Source: Nemopilema nomurai
Taxonomy: Eukaryota; Cnidaria; Scyphozoa; Rhizostomeae; Rhizostomatidae
DNA length: 64,000 bases
Reading direction: 5' to 3'
Assembly (NCBI GenBank): GCA_003864495.1
Contig: ML133408.1
Location: 1,309,006-1,373,005, forward strand
The notes under the pieces were generated by a model. It searched no databases and was not told the DNA's origin. It was given only the letters and a program-made list of their open reading frames with translations. Both the position numbers and the translations under genes were made by a program. Shown here one piece after another: positions 12,161-27,500 of this stretch. How positions within the stretch are numbered: position 1 is the first letter of the stretch; each line of letters begins with the position of its first letter.

Positions 12161-14077
12161 ATTTATGAGCTTTTCGAAAAACTTTCAAACGCAGCTTTTA
12201 TGAAAAATGACTCGGTAAGCACGTTGTTTTCAACAAAAGCAGTTTGCCGAAAGAGGAACAAGCAGAAGTCGCTTGGAAATTTGATTGTTTTATGTTAATT
12301 CCTGGCGGGAATCAGCCGACATCTGATTGGTCTAACCATTATCACATGACAAATAACAATTATTTTCTCTCATTTGATTGGATGTAAATCATTCACGTGA
12401 CTTTTGATTTTCCGGAAAATCATTCAAAAGAGAGCACGATGCGGCATTTTTGATAACGAGACAGATGTACTATTAAGTTTGACGGGGGAATGTAGTTTAG
12501 AAAAATGAAAATATTCCATCTATGTGTTTGGAAGATAAAATGAAATGGTACACAAGTTCAAGTAAGTGCTTCAAAATGTCAACTTCAAAGAAGAGTGCTA
12601 CAGCGAAGGGCACTGATGAAGCTTTTTTGACAGTTTTCTAACTCATCATTCCCCCGTCCTTTGCGCTTACATTGACCTGAGGTGATTAAAGGTCCCTTTC
12701 CACGACAATGGCCATTTTCTTCATTGCATCCTAGTTATTGTTGGACGACAAAACATCTTAACGTGTTTTCTTTGATCTGTAAGAGCTTCGCAAAGGTCTT
12801 AATCAACAGTTAATTTGCATTTGACAACGTATCAAGCGAACAGGTTTCACATGCGAATCAACGTCACGCAAGCCAAAAAAGGTGTTCATTAAGCATTCGG
12901 AGTTAGATGTTGTCAAATCCAGCGGCAAAGGCTGGGAGGGAAAGGGTACCGTGACCAGACATGAAACTGATATCTCAATTGGGTGACTAGGAAGAGCAAT
13001 ACAATGCTAAGGTTTAAGGAACTTGAGAATGGGAGTGGAAATTATTCTGGATGAACATACGTAACCTTACCTTCGGTAGAAATTATAATTGATTTGGGTG
13101 TATAATCTGTGCTGCTGTATGAGGTTTTAAAGTAAAATGCAACACATTCTTTCATAAGAATCCCTAATTTGTTTTCCGTGCCTCAATATTCCTAAAGAAT
13201 TTTGATTTTTAGCCTATCCGTTAATTTTTCTTGCCCAACACAAGGTGTAGATCTGAAAAGTAATTAACCCTTTCTGATGTTTTGATTGATCATAAATTTC
13301 AACAAGAACAAATATATATATAGGTTATATACTTTACTTTTATAAAAAGTATAGTTGATTGGTATATGGATCAGTCTAAAAAGTCAAGCTTCTCCAGAAC
13401 TTCTTTTGCAAAAAGACGTTCCTACTGAAATCTATCGTTTGCAAATATTAAATGCCATCCCAATGTTTTCGAGGTTATGCAACTAAAACACAATAACAAA
13501 AAGTCTTGAGCTATAAAATTTTCAACGAATGCTGACATTTCATTTTCTTCAGTTGATTTTAAAGCCAATAAAAAATTCTATTTTAATTTTAAAATTTGCC
13601 AAGATTGATTCAAGCCAGAGCTGCATGTACTGCGTTGTTTGGCTTTGAAATCGCATTAAAGACTTCGGACGAGCGCAGGAGCGATTGCAGGGAACCGCGA
13701 GAAATCTGCGCGGCAGCTGCAAAGCTTTCGATAATAGGGCTAAATGGTCAGAGGCTTATAAACTAGCAAACTAATCTCCTGTTCGGTTACATAAAAAACA
13801 CAGGCACGGGAAAACTAATCAGAGTGTCAAAGATCGCTGCATTTACATTCCCAGACCACAGGAATTCTCCGGAATCCAAACAAATATGTTATTCCCAGCA
13901 GACTTGATTCTTGTTTTGGTACAGGCAGTAGATGTCAATTTCTTACTTGGATCGGAAGTGGATACTGCCGCACGATTATTGGCTGAGCCTGTATCCAATA
14001 GGCATCTAAGTTAACAAAAATGAGCCAATCAAATGTTTGCTTGCTTCTTTCGCGTTCTGTGTAAGATGCCTTCTACG
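12161..14077. other. Intergenic region between gene A and histone H4
   Basis: No coding frame supported. It presumably contains the gene A promoter (inverted CCAAT-type GATTGG motifs near 12326 and 12377) and the distal H4 promoter (CCAAT at 13995-13999 and 14025-14029). Confidence 0.5.
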
Positions 14078-14083
14078 TATATA
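14078..14083 (+). promoter_or_regulatory. TATA box of histone H4
   Basis: TATATA lies 82 bp before the H4 start codon, with CCAAT motifs about 50 and 80 bp further upstream. A start site about 25-30 bp downstream (about 14105-14112) would leave a 5' UTR of about 50 nt. It would also exclude the upstream in-frame ATG at 14100. Confidence 0.65.
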
Positions 14084-14084
14084 G

Positions 14085-14471
<387 letters not shown>

Positions 14472-14765
14472 GGCCTGCGGTTGTTCAGCGGTCGTCAAGC
14501 AGGTCAGCATGGCCTAAAAGAAACGAGATGGCATTCTGTCAGCCTTGCTGTGGGTGAAGTAGCAGCTGACACATTAAGTTGGTCTTCCCGTCGATGGAAA
14601 CAACTTTAAAGTAACTGGTCTTTGAATGCCTCGGATCCTTTTATTTCTGTCAAAGGATTGATGAACATGTATTGGATTAGCTGTATGAAAATTTGAGAGT
14701 AATTTTAAATATTTTAGTTGTATATTAGACGTAATTATGCCTGTAAATAATTTAGTTTATGGAGT

Positions 14766-14771
14766 ATTAAA
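14766..14771 (+). terminator. Possible polyadenylation signal of H4 (ATTAAA)
   Basis: First good poly(A) hexamer downstream of the H4 stop (about 295 bp). It matters because no histone stem-loop was found. Use is inferred. Confidence 0.35.
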
Positions 14772-15416
14772 GTTAAGGCGTTAATATATCCTGATTTCAC
14801 TGAGTTGTGCAACCTGTGTATTTTAAATTCGCATTTCATTCAGTGTTGTTTTGGGATTTTGAACAAAGCTTAAAAAACTGACCTTTAAAAAACAAAAATA
14901 GCACACTAGATTGTTCAAGTTTTGGTTACTAGATGAAAAGCAATGTGGTGATAGTTTCCTATATATGCTGGTAAGTGTTGGAGTTTAACAAGGGGGCCCC
15001 CAGTGAAAAACAATATTTGGTAAAGCATTAAGGTATTCAAATTCCCAGTCTCTGTTAAAGGTGTTAAGATCTTGGTAATAATATGCTGTTTGCAACGAAG
15101 ATCAGAAAATGACAGAAAAGATTGGGATACGTTTCAAGTGATATTTTCAACAATACTATTTACATAATATAATGCGTAAAGCCTTGTAGGTGTATCTTGA
15201 AAGACCTGGAAAGTAAAGGATGTGATAGTAATAATCTCTTTCAATATTTTGAAAAAGTATGTCTGCTTATTGGACAGACAGCCTTTCAGCAGTGGTAAAG
15301 CTTGGAAAAATCAATCAAATCATAATAAGTAATCCTTAGAGATGTCCCATTTTTGTCTGTGAGAATAAACAGTAACACCCACAGACTGATGCTCAGATCT
15401 GAGAAAATTTATTTGT

Positions 15417-15434
15417 ATACATATATATATATAT
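15417..15434. repeat. (AT)n microsatellite
   Basis: Short AT dinucleotide run in the gap between the convergent H4 and NPHP4 genes. Just left of it, on the minus strand, AATAAA at 15408-15413 is a plausible NPHP4 poly(A) signal, about 130 bp after the stop. Confidence 0.6.
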
Positions 15435-15543
15435 CAGGACATAAACATTACCCTAACACTGTGACCTGAAAAAATAACGGATAATGCTTTTTAATTGCCA
15501 TGGGCCATGAAAAATGTGCCAGTAGATTCAGGATGTACTCACA

Positions 15544-18500
15544 CTAGTGAATGTACTTTGCTTTCAGACAGAAAGTTTCTTCGTTTTTTCCCTCCTTGTC
15601 ATTGACAAAGACTAAAATGTCCACAATTCCAGAAAACTGTTGTGGCAAAAATTCCAGTATGATTTTTTGCGTCTGTCCACTTCCCAACTAGAAGAGGGAA
15701 ATAGTGGTGGTTCAGAAATCGATATCCATTGGAAGGAGCAAATTTGGACCAAGTAGGGGCGCGTTTCATTAACAGTCTATCCATGTGTTTGATTCATGAT
15801 AAAGTTCAAAATCTAGATACAAGCTATATTCTTACCATAAATGCATTGTCTCTGAAGCGCAGTAGATCTGGGCGATTGGAATTCAAACTGAAAGATTTCT
15901 TCATCGGATAGGGATTGGTGTAGGTGATGCTCTGCGAGAAACCACACCATGATAAACAACCAGGATTAATGCTAATGGAAAGGAACAGAAGCATACCTTT
16001 TCCGCCAAGATGATGGGCTATACGATTGAGTTTGTGAGCTTAGCAAAAGGGTCTCACAATCTTACGTCAAAGAAAAAGGATCGCACAATCTTCCACATCT
16101 CAGAAGGATCGTGTTTCAAAGATATCTTGAATTCAAACAGAAGGAAATGCCTTGACTCAGTTTTCTCCAAACGAACAAACGCCTCCTCTTGTAAGAGCCT
16201 CATTTGCAAATAGGTGGCCAAAACCAGTGCTCGCTGGAGGCTTTCATTGCTTAGGTAAAAGCAACGATGGAGACAACATATATGACCCTGGGATGTAACA
16301 ATCTGTTGTGCATTCCACAAAGGATCGAGCGACCAGCGATAATTGACGAAATGAAAAATACAGCTGTTTATTGAAAAGGCATGAACAATTTTCATCTTAG
16401 TCAAAGGGTCTCAATTTTCATCTTGAAACGTTGCTCACACTCTGTGCGCATCAGAAGCCGACGCCTACCTCTCGCCATCCTTAGATACAAAATGTAATGC
16501 AAAATTGACACAGTGCTTGATAATAAGACATAATTAGAAGCTTACCTTATTCGACCCACGCCCTCCTCCGCATCTTAGCTGGAGCTCGAACGTTTTTGAT
16601 ATGTAAGGGGGCTTGCTTGCAATGCAGACCAACCATGATTTTACTAGCTGGTGAAACTCGCAATCTGGATGTTCGTTAAGGGCCTTAACAATGCCACCTA
16701 GAGAATGGCAATGCCCTCTTCCAGGACAATACCATGCAAAAGGGTGTGGCTAATGAGATTCGAATGAATACTGTCTCCTTTTCATCGACTATATTACTTT
16801 TGAGACAGGAAGTGTATTTCATAATCCTTTTAATTAAAAGAGAAGAGCTCAGAGCAACTCATAAGGCGGAATGCAGTACCTACTTGTTTCCAATTAGAAA
16901 AGTACAATATTCAGGAATCCGCATGAACGTAAAGAGAGGTTTAGCCTATAAGCACACTATTGCTTCTGTCAAAACACTGGTTGTTTATACCCCTTTGGTT
17001 TAAAATGTCCGATAAAGTTACAGAGCAACATTTTAGTTTTGGAGCAGTGAACATACGCCATCAAAGCGCAGCTAGTTCGCTCAGCACTTAACGCTGATCA
17101 AAAATGCACTTTCGGTGAGAAAATTTTTGGTAAACAAGGCTTCCGCTAATGTTTCACGTAGAAGGAGCTTTAATTGCTATTGAATATATATGAAGAGGAT
17201 ACCGACAACATTGACGAACATTCTGAAGTTCCCAGTTGCCTTCGTGGTGGCTCTTAGCCTGATTTCTTGAACTGAGTTCGCCATAAGCATAAACGGGTCA
17301 TCGGGAAATACCTTTGTATGGATGCAAAGAAAAGTTCATCAACAAGTCATGTGTATCTTCATGGGTTTCTGCATGATTTTTACATTCGGAGAAACTCCAG
17401 GCATATTCTTGATATTCTTCAAAGGATAAAGTTGTCTCAAAGGAATTCTTTAACCATAAGGGTTCACAAGTTGGATGAAAATACCGCAAGTGGGGTATTG
17501 AGGTCAAGACTGGTCTCCAGGGAAACCAAGTATTAGCAGTTCTTCAAAAGCGGATAATCTACCAAGAGAAGAATCCAATAACATGATCAAATTGTAAATA
17601 TGACGTTGGCTTTTCAAGTTGCCAGAAGACGGCCATATAAATGGGCTCAGTCTAAAACTTCAGGCAGAATTTGACCCCCTTTTTTACTTCTGCGTCACTC
17701 ATCAAACGCTACTCGTGACATTTCAAACGAAAGGTCAAATGGTTCACAACCCCACTCCCGCAATACCTGTAATTCTTCAGTATTCGACGAGAAACAACGA
17801 ACTAGTCTTGAAGACTGTGTGCCTCGGAGAACAATGGAAGTTGTTGTTGGTTGTCCTTGAGTGGATGTCAGGTCGATTCTATAGACACAAAAAAGGTTCT
17901 TTGATGGACAAAACGCATAAGTAGTTATTTGAATGTGTTCCTAGCTTGAAAAGTGTATAATGTTCTCCATGATAATGCCGTTCTATGATTACAAAAAAGA
18001 ACTAACGATAGCCAGAAAATATTCTCAAGAACATGGTAAGAGAAAGCTTGACAGGAAGATATTGACATAGCAGTACTGTGGTCCCTAGAAACTAACTATA
18101 TGAATCTCAGCTGCAAATTCCCTTTAATGATTTTATCACTTTGAAACTTCTAATCTATGACAGATCCCAAAGCACTGGGTGCTGACACCTTTAGAGTTTC
18201 TGCATAAAGGCAACAACTTCATACGAGAACAGCCTCCAGTCTCCCAAGAATACTCACGCTGAATCATTGCACAGGTGCACGGGGTGGTAAGGAGCAGGTT
18301 GCTTTGTGCAATTGCTAACACCGAGCCAAGATTACAATATCACAAGCCGACTTTGGAAGAGTGCCGATGTTAAGAGAGCACGACTGATGACGCACGGAAA
18401 AAGTTGTTTTGTTGGAGAGGGCATTAGGGATTCGGCATTAGAAACAGAACAACTTCAAAAGTTAATCTGTGAAACCTTTCAAATGATTCCTACCTCTGTA

Positions 18501-21500
18501 AAGAGTGGATGTAGAACTGCCATATTCGACTTGGTGATGCACAGAATGTATCTCTGCCAAAGTAAAAGGAAAAAATAAAGCATTCCAATATTGTGAAACG
18601 TAATCACGTAAGACAAAATAGATTGCGCTTAAATCTGTACTTAAAACCATGTGGAAAACAAAATGTACACAGTGCAATTTCAACGTGAAATTGAAAATAT
18701 AATATCATTTCGCCAAAGCTAATTACGTTGTAGATGTTAGTATTATCTCAAATGTAAAATAATCGATGACCAGATGGGGCCATTGGCTTTCAGATAGAAC
18801 GTAGGGAATGTTGGGCATAATGGCCCCAATGAAAGGAACAACTAAGTAAATGTTTGGCCTAGCCAAGGATGTAACGATCATGTACAGAAATGCCAAGCCT
18901 TTTGCACGAGACTTCGACTAATGGTGCTGGTACTACATCGATCAATGAGTGAGAAATGAGTGAATGAGCGATGAGTGATCGAGCAATGAGTGATAGAGCA
19001 ATGAGTGATTGAGCAATGAGTGATCGAGCAATGAGTGATCGAGCAATGAGTGATCGAGCAATGAGTGATCGAGCAATGAGTGATCGAACAATGAGTGATT
19101 GAGCAATGAGTGATCGAGCAACGAGTGAAGTAAATCGGCATTTAGACAGCGCCACTTGTGAGCCAACAATGAAAAATACCGCAGACTACCAAGGTAGTTA
19201 ATGGTGTGACTTATTTCCAATAGTGAAGCCAAGAAAGACTAAATGAATCTTTTTTGAAGCAAGGTGTTTATATTTTATAAAACTCTTACGCGTAGAGGAC
19301 AACAAAGAACCGCCTTATGTTTGGTGATGGGCCGCACGGCACTTTGACCATGACATCCTGAGGCTCATTCTCTTGCTGTTTTAAAAAAACAAAGAAATAG
19401 TAATACGGTTATACGATTCATTACGACCCTAAACTTCTACCTTGATAACAAACGCTGAATCGCATTGCCTGTCACAATCACAAACACTGAATTATATATC
19501 TATATCATAATTAATGGAGCAAGTTTCTGTCATAAAATTTACAGAGACGGGAAGATCACAAAATAAGGGACAAGTTTATGGGCTTATCATAACAAAAATT
19601 TATTGTCTATATCTATGTCAAATTTTGAGTACCAAATAGTTATGGGGCGATATCACAGCAAACCTCTGGCATCAAAGGTTCAGGGCCTCTCCAGCCAATT
19701 TGTTTCCTGATACTCATGAGAGCATTTCACGCTGATGACGTTCTACTATACATTAAAAAGAAAGCGAATCGATAATGGGGCCCTATTCAGATAACCAGAA
19801 GAGCACCGTACCACATCAAATACTTCGCAAATCACATTCTGGTCAGTGCACCGTGCTACCACTGTCTGTACCGTTTGTCCCTCAGTCATAATGTTACCTA
19901 TAAAAAGTGCCAAAAAACGGTTAAACCTCCAGTGGCAGATACAAACAGAAAGGACCGAGCTATGAACACAAAGTGCAAACAACTATAACGCTTTGGGGCC
20001 AGTACGTTGTAATCATTTTGGATGACATTTTAAGCTTGATCCACTCAAATGACACGTGTAGAATGTTATTTTGAGGCCAGAGGATTTTGATTAACCAACC
20101 CGTCAGGTTTCGCCAGGGTGGCAGTCGGATGGACTTCTTTAAGAAGGACTGCTCTGCGTTGGAGAATCGGAAGGTTTGGTCTATTGTGTGCGGATGAATC
20201 TCCACGTTGATCGTCAAAATGGCAATTGGCTTTTGATCGATTGTAACAAATGAGATCTGCAAAGAAATAATAAATAGCATGATTACTTCAAGTGATTGAT
20301 CAAAAAATATTCATAAAAAAGGTTAGAATTAAAAGCTGATAAAACAAGGCGCATTTCATCTTTAAAATATTCACAAAAATTAATTGCAGATTTTTCTATT
20401 TTTAAATGTAGGTAGCAACCTCTCCATTTATTTGAGTAACGAATAGTCTCTGTACAAGGATTTCTAACAGAAAGCCTCTGTCCACACACGAAAAAATCCT
20501 AGATATACCTGTCAAAGCCAGATGATAGTTACTGGTGGGAAACGTGAAGGGGGTACGTAACCAAATCCAAAAAGGGGGATGAGGGGTAGGTAGGGTAGGT
20601 AGGTGCTAGGTAACTCAGAGGGTAGGTAGCTCAGATAATAAAATCGCTGACTAAAAATTCGAGAGGAGGCTACACAACTCCACCTTTTCCCCCAATTATT
20701 CATCGTGTGTCTGCCATTAAGCTTGACCAATCCAATTCTTGAAATTCCAATCAAAGTAAATCTCCAATTAAAGAAAGCCAAAAAAGAATGCAACTTGGCC
20801 GTTTAGGGTCACATGGCCATTCTACGACACTTCCTTTGCTTAAGATATTTCCGCTTTAAAGTCCGTAGGTATTCAAGGTGGAAAATACGATCATGCCTTG
20901 TTGAACAAATTCGTATAAAGTTGACTAACGCTGACATTTAGAGCGATTTTGGTGCTGTGTTTTTCATCACGATATTTGAAACAAAGAGCAACTGGCAAAT
21001 ATTTGATTTAAGTATAACTAAGCGGCAAACCTTCCCTCGGGGGTGTATTCTATCAAGTTTAAGGTGAATCACAAGAGCACAATGAAAAAGAACTGCATGG
21101 ACAAAACAGCAATCTAACCTTGACTGACTTGGATGTGATGCCAGTGTCTTTCACGAGCGACTGCGAAAGGTAAGTTGATTGCCTGGCGAACAGGGGATGT
21201 GGAGGACCCTTTCAAGATAAAAGACGGTGCACAATGAAGGGCGGTCTTCCAGCACACAATAAACAATCCGCAAGCATATCAAGTGATCAATAAAAGGAAA
21301 TAATTTTGGGGTTTGAAAAAAATAATTGGAGGAAAACGCATACCTAATGTTCAAACAGAACACCACGTACGAATGTGCCAAAAGTTGGCGAACCAGAAGT
21401 TTAAGGCACTGGTGCTGCCTTTACTTTCCCATGTTGCAGCAAAAACATCAACATTAGAACGGCTTATTGAAGCACAATAAAAAACTTAGTAGCCCAGAGT

Positions 21501-24500
21501 ATTAATAGCAGTCTCATTGATATGATAGGTCAACAACATGTTGCCTAGAGTGAAATTGAAAAAACAAAATGGCTGTCAAAAAATGCCTACCAGTTCAGGC
21601 GTGGTCCCTTCAGCGGTAAAGCACTGCAACTTGAATGGAATATGAAGAGTTTCATTGGCCTTCAAATAAAGTTGGACAGTTGAATCCTGTTCGGTCAGCA
21701 TATTCTCTTCCATTGCTACCGGAAAACAGGCAGAGCAAGTATTAGAACCAAGGAATCAAAACTGCGCTTCCTACGAAGCACACGGTTAAGTGCCACGGCG
21801 CCTCACTCCCTAGTGTCGGCAGACCCCTCTCATAGCAGCGCTGGTGCCAATGGAGGTGGGACTGCGATGAATCTACCATGCATTAGATTATCTACCTTAG
21901 AACTTAAAACGATGCATTAGATTACGAGAATGGCAGGCCGAGTGGAACAGCCTTAAGGATGCTCCAGTTGGAAAGATGGCAGGACGCTCCAGTGGTATAG
22001 CACCCTAACCGACTTCTCGCTCGGGCCGGACCTGCCCCATTTGAGTTGCCAAAACTAATACGTTCATTTTCGTTTAACTTTAGTTGCTCTGAAACTAGAA
22101 TATCTCTCCTAAACGACTTTATCATCCGTTTTCATTGGTACAGATGACAAAACGTCGTAGGGTAGCTTGCAAGGGTAAAAAATATGGTCGGCTTATTCCC
22201 TCAACACCTGTGATCATATACTAATACACAAATAAGTAACCCGAGGACAGCCTTTGGAGAATATGGCCCCATCATTTGACCTTCAAATCGTGTCAATTTT
22301 CCTGAAAGTAGCTTAAGTATACTTAGGGCTATCTGACGTTCTCTTTTCCCAACGGACCGCAGAAAAGAGTGCACTTCAAATTAGTATGGGAAGTTTGACC
22401 AAAGGTTAACATTGATGTTGAAAATCAAACAGTGGTTTTTTAATCTCCAACTAGCAGCTTCGCCTTCCGAACACTAGTAGCAAGAGCTGTACACGCAAAT
22501 CCCTACTGGAGAAATGAGACTGCGAGAAAGAACAATCGTGGAAGAAAAATCAAAGAAGAAAGATCATCTTAAAAGAAAAATCGTAGAAGGAAGATCGTAG
22601 AAAGAAAATCGTAGACGGAAAATGGTAGAAGAGAAATCGTAGAAGTAAAGTCGTAAAAGAAAAATTGTTTGACGAAAATCATAGAAAGAAAAATCATAGA
22701 GGGAAATCGTCGTAAGAGAAATCGTAGAATTGAAATCTTAAAAGAAAAATCGTTGGAGAAAAATCGTAGAGGGAAAATCGTAGAAAAAAAAGTAGAAGGA
22801 AAATCATAGACAGAAAATCGTAGAAAGAAAAATGGTAGAAAGAAAAATGGTAGAAAGAAAAATGGTAGAAAGAAAATCGTAGAAAGAAAAATGGTAGAAA
22901 GAAAAATCGTAGAAAGAAAAATGGTAGAAAGAAAAATCGTAGAAAGTAAAATCGTAGAAAGAAAAATGGTAGAAAGAAAAATCGTAGAAAGTAAAATGGT
23001 AGAAAGAAAAATCGTAGAAGGGAAGTTGTAAAAGAAAAATGGTAGGGGGAAAATCGTAGATGACTCAACAATAAATTCCAGGTGTACACGAAGATTTTCA
23101 CAGGAATTAACAGCCTTCAGATTTGGAATCTGATCAAACAACATCAGAGAAGTAGTTTTATCGATGCTTTCATGAACTTCTTGGCTGTAATTGAGCATCT
23201 TTACTGTCAGCAACAAGGTCGCTACAACCCGAGAGCATTCGGGTGCAAGCAAGGGGTGGGCAAAAAGCAAATTGCGCCCAGAGTAGATTCCCCATAGTAT
23301 AAAGCTCTGTTTCATGAAGTATACTTGTTTCCAATCTCAAGACATCTTTCGGATAAACGTCTTACCTGTTTTTGTGTTTGTAAGTTGCTTGAAGTACCTC
23401 CACTCGCGAGCGTTTGTTATAACACTGAAAAAATATTGAAACAAAATTCAGCGAGACGAGAGAAGAGATTCGACAAAAGCAACAAGAAGTGATGGTCTCG
23501 TTTTGGTGCCCCATCAATAATCATTCATACGAGGTTAAATCATAAGGTGCAAGAGTACTGCTCTAGACTTGGCAGCTATGAGCTTTAATTCAGAAGCTGT
23601 GGCTTACGAGATGTCTCGGTCTTCCCAACCTATTTCCACAGTCTGGTCCAAGGAATATGGGTTCTTCAGCGCGAACTCAAAAAACTCCGCTTTCCCAAGC
23701 GATGCGTGGACTGTGCGCTGCGTGGTAATTCCTCCTTCCAAAGTGTTGATTATGCTTTCATGCTTACATCTTTCCCTGAATTCGACAAAACAAACAGATG
23801 GTTAAAAATTGGCAAAAGTAAATGATAATGGGACAAATCGACATATTCTGTAGGGCATCACATGCAAAATGACAGTGGCACAAACTTCTACTGTTACAAA
23901 AGGACAACACATTCTTTGCAGACAATGAGAGGGATTATTCTATCAATTTGGGATATTTTCATAGAATTCGATTGGACAAAATTGAGAAGAAATAATATTC
24001 TGGAAAGCTTCGCGAAGTAAGAGACTTTGCACAGGAAGTAGGAGACAATGACACATGAAAGTTGAAATGGTGCTGGCTGATTGGTACACTGGTAGAACCA
24101 TTTTTGTTTTCTCCTTTCATTCACTGTTCATTAGAAATAATCTGAATCCTTTCCACGAACCCAAGCCAATGGCACAGGTACCTTACTTAGGCCTAAGCCA
24201 AGGGTTCCGATGAGTAAACATGTGACAAATATGGGACAATCGCGCCATAGCACTGTCACTATTTCCTCTTCTAATCAAACAAGCCAGTGGCACACAGGAA
24301 CGCAAAAGGGAGAGACAGTCCATTACCTCTGCACCACATCTAGATTGCGTTTTGGCTACTAGGCAAACTGAGAGAAACATAAAATGCTTCTTACCTGTAT
24401 AACTTTATTGTTTGCAAATCTCGTTGTCTTTGCACTTTTTCTTCCTTTTGAAGCTTCACAAAGATAAAAATTATTTAACTTGCAAGTATACTAATCAATC

Positions 24501-27500
24501 TAGAAAAATACTCCACAAAGTAACACGCACAAACAACAGAAGTGAGAAAAAATGAAAAATTCTAACAATTCAATGAAAATTAAAGAAAGTATCAAATGTG
24601 ATGAGGGGGCATGACTCCAAGATTTAAGGTTGATAAATCAATGGCTGTGAAAAAATTAACAAACTACGAGCAGAAATAAACTCACGACAAAGGCATTTGT
24701 GATGTTGTTTTGCTGCATTTGACGAATAGCAGCCATTCTGTCGAGTTTCCTTCGAAAACAGATGATTCAGAACATAAGGAAAACGCATGTACTGAAGATT
24801 AACTGAAAGCGAGAAAATGTGCTGTTGTGGTGTTCCAGAGACATTTAATTGACCCTGGTAAAGGCGGGACTTAAGAAAAAAGTAGCTAGACATAAAACGA
24901 TATCATAATACAGCTTCATTATCAGTTTCTAAAACTCTATTTTCTGGGAACATTTTCTCAGGACAAAACATTTAATGCATGCAATTTCTGGAAAAACCTG
25001 GGCGGCTCCGGTATGAGTAACTAGCAGTGACTGCATTATCTACCCATCAATGAACGCAATCTTTGGATATATAGGGGATGAAGCAAAGAAAGGTGATTGC
25101 CTCGTTGTACCGTTTTCTCACCGCCTCAGCTTCTGGAGTCGTTCTTCTTTCGATAGGAGCTGTCTGGTTTCGTCTTGTAAACAACAAATTCGCCAATTCA
25201 GAATCGCACTCAGTCATAAGTTTGGCCCTCGCTGTTTTGGTTCCCCCAAGCGCTGAGAATAAGACCAAAGCGACAATCAAAACATCAAATATCTACAAAC
25301 ATCTACAAAAAAGCAACACCGAAACTATCACTGTTTTCAACAGAGAAATTAGCTCGGTCATCATTATTGCATCTATTGGCTGCACTTAAAGAGACCTCGA
25401 ATCTGTGAAATATTTAAGCTCAAATTGGAAGCAATAGAGACCTAATAATTGCTGAAGCCTCAGATCTGACAATCTGACATGACGTTTATAATAGCTAGGT
25501 CATTCTCGGCTAGTATTCTATACACAAGCCCATGGCTAGCATATTAGTCGTTACCAAAATCAACGAATAGCAATCAATAACAATCAGTTAATCAGTCAAT
25601 TTTGATTTCAGTCAATAAGCCTAGACAAGGCCTCACTGCGACTCAAATGCAGCAGCGTTCGTCTCACGAGGCTTTTTGATGAAAGGAAGAAGCCTAATAA
25701 AAACACCCACACAACTGTGCCAGTGCCAGCCTAGAGCACCCTGCATGTTCATTATATTGAGACTAGACAAGAAGGCACCAGTCTCAGTCATTATACATGG
25801 CTCCTGACAGATAATAAGGCTACAGCAATGTTATTATCGACGCAAAAGCAGAGTTTGGCTACTTTAATCTTAAACGGAATCATACGTCATCGCAATTAGG
25901 CTTTGCTGCGGACTCCAAACTCACCTGGCGACGATCCATTTAGATTCACAGGGCCTGGTATGGTATCGGGTTTGATAACTGTGGACCTCATTTGAGGTAG
26001 GGTGCCTGAAAATGATAGGAATCAAAGAGCTCCCTCGTTATTTGAGATGCACCAAGGCTAAACGAATATCCTTCATAGACCACACTTTATGACCTGCACA
26101 TTTCTGTCGATAATATACACAGGTGCTCAAGGTATGGAAACATGTTGTTACATTGAATCGAAAGATACTACTAAACGAATTGGTCTGATTCCCCTGGCTA
26201 TGTTTATATTTGATGAGCCTACGATTACATGTCAGCGAAATGTACAGGGTAATTGGGATCGTGGCAAAAGCAACTAAACTTAAGTGATCGATATAACAAG
26301 AAAAAACGTTACTACAATGAGAAAACGTGCGCAACTCTAAATGTTTTGAGAATGCCACAACAAAGGACATATTTAAAAAACACTTCTTGCTGTTACACAT
26401 GAAAAAAATCAGTTTCTTCTGTAGCACAAGAAGTTTTTTAAGCTCATAATACGGTAGACCATGCTGAGGTGAAGTTCGATTCCGTCTCAAAGTGCAAGAA
26501 GAAAATTGATGTGGATACTGGCTTCGTTTGACTTCAAAATTTCGAACATATTTGTCAGAGGATTGTAGGGACGGTGAGCGATTGGGTACTTTCTATTTGG
26601 CAACCTCAATGTTTTGTCAGAAAGCGATTTGGTTAAAGTTATTTAATATAGACCCATCCTGAAAACACTTATTCAAAATCGGAACCCATACAACATAGAA
26701 AACACATACAATCTACTTGAATTTGAAGACACCGAAATGGATCATAAGAAAGTTTTGAATGCATTTGAAATGAAATAAAATTTCTAGGAAAATAACATTT
26801 AAATTCATCTACCTGTGTTTTCTTTCTATTTCAGGTTTAGTTGTAAGTACAAAAGCAATATGAAAAATGATTGAAGATGAAGTTTGATCACGAATCTATT
26901 AAACAAACAGTTTTGAATAAAGGAGCATCAGAGGATAGGACGTACCTGCTTTTGAAGGGTTGAAGTCCGAAGTGTAACCGACATTTGCTAATCGCAGGTA
27001 CAGTTTTGCTTCCAAAGAGATGTTTGCCCCGGTTGGAATTCGGCGTCCATTTTGAGCCTGTAAAAGGTAATTTCCCGTCAATTCAAGGAACAGACCCGAA
27101 TAAGCACAAATCAAGGACAAATCCAATACAAGGATTTAAAATTGTTACTGTTATTGATAAGGTTTCTGGTACTTTAACTTAAAGGCCAAAGGGCTTGATT
27201 GGATGGAAGAAATCTAGACCTTATCGATATCACTGCCATAAATAACTGGACGCTATATAATATGGAAATCAGAGATGGGCATAAAACAATAGTTAAAATG
27301 AACAAAGGAAATTGGTGTACCATGTCCCCCGCCATGGCTACGTCGTCCTCCGCATAACCTACTGATGTGACGTCAATTTCCAAGGATGCTTGTACTGAAG
27401 AATTCCCTTGCCGCATCAGGTACTGAAAGGAATAGATACAAACGCATTGTAGCCACTGTCATTACTGTCTTATTCTTTAAAGGAGCATGCCAAAGCACTC

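Noticed and set aside
18859..19232. Three overlapping minus-strand frames with 5-residue repeats (SLIAR, SITHC, DHSLL)
   Set aside because: Produced by the 15-bp minisatellite, whose length is a multiple of three; open in all three frames and flanked by NPHP4 exons.
22569..23315. Open frame of 248 codons on the minus strand rich in F, L and S
   Set aside because: It is the translation of the 15-16-bp minisatellite in an NPHP4 intron; two frames give similar low-complexity products.
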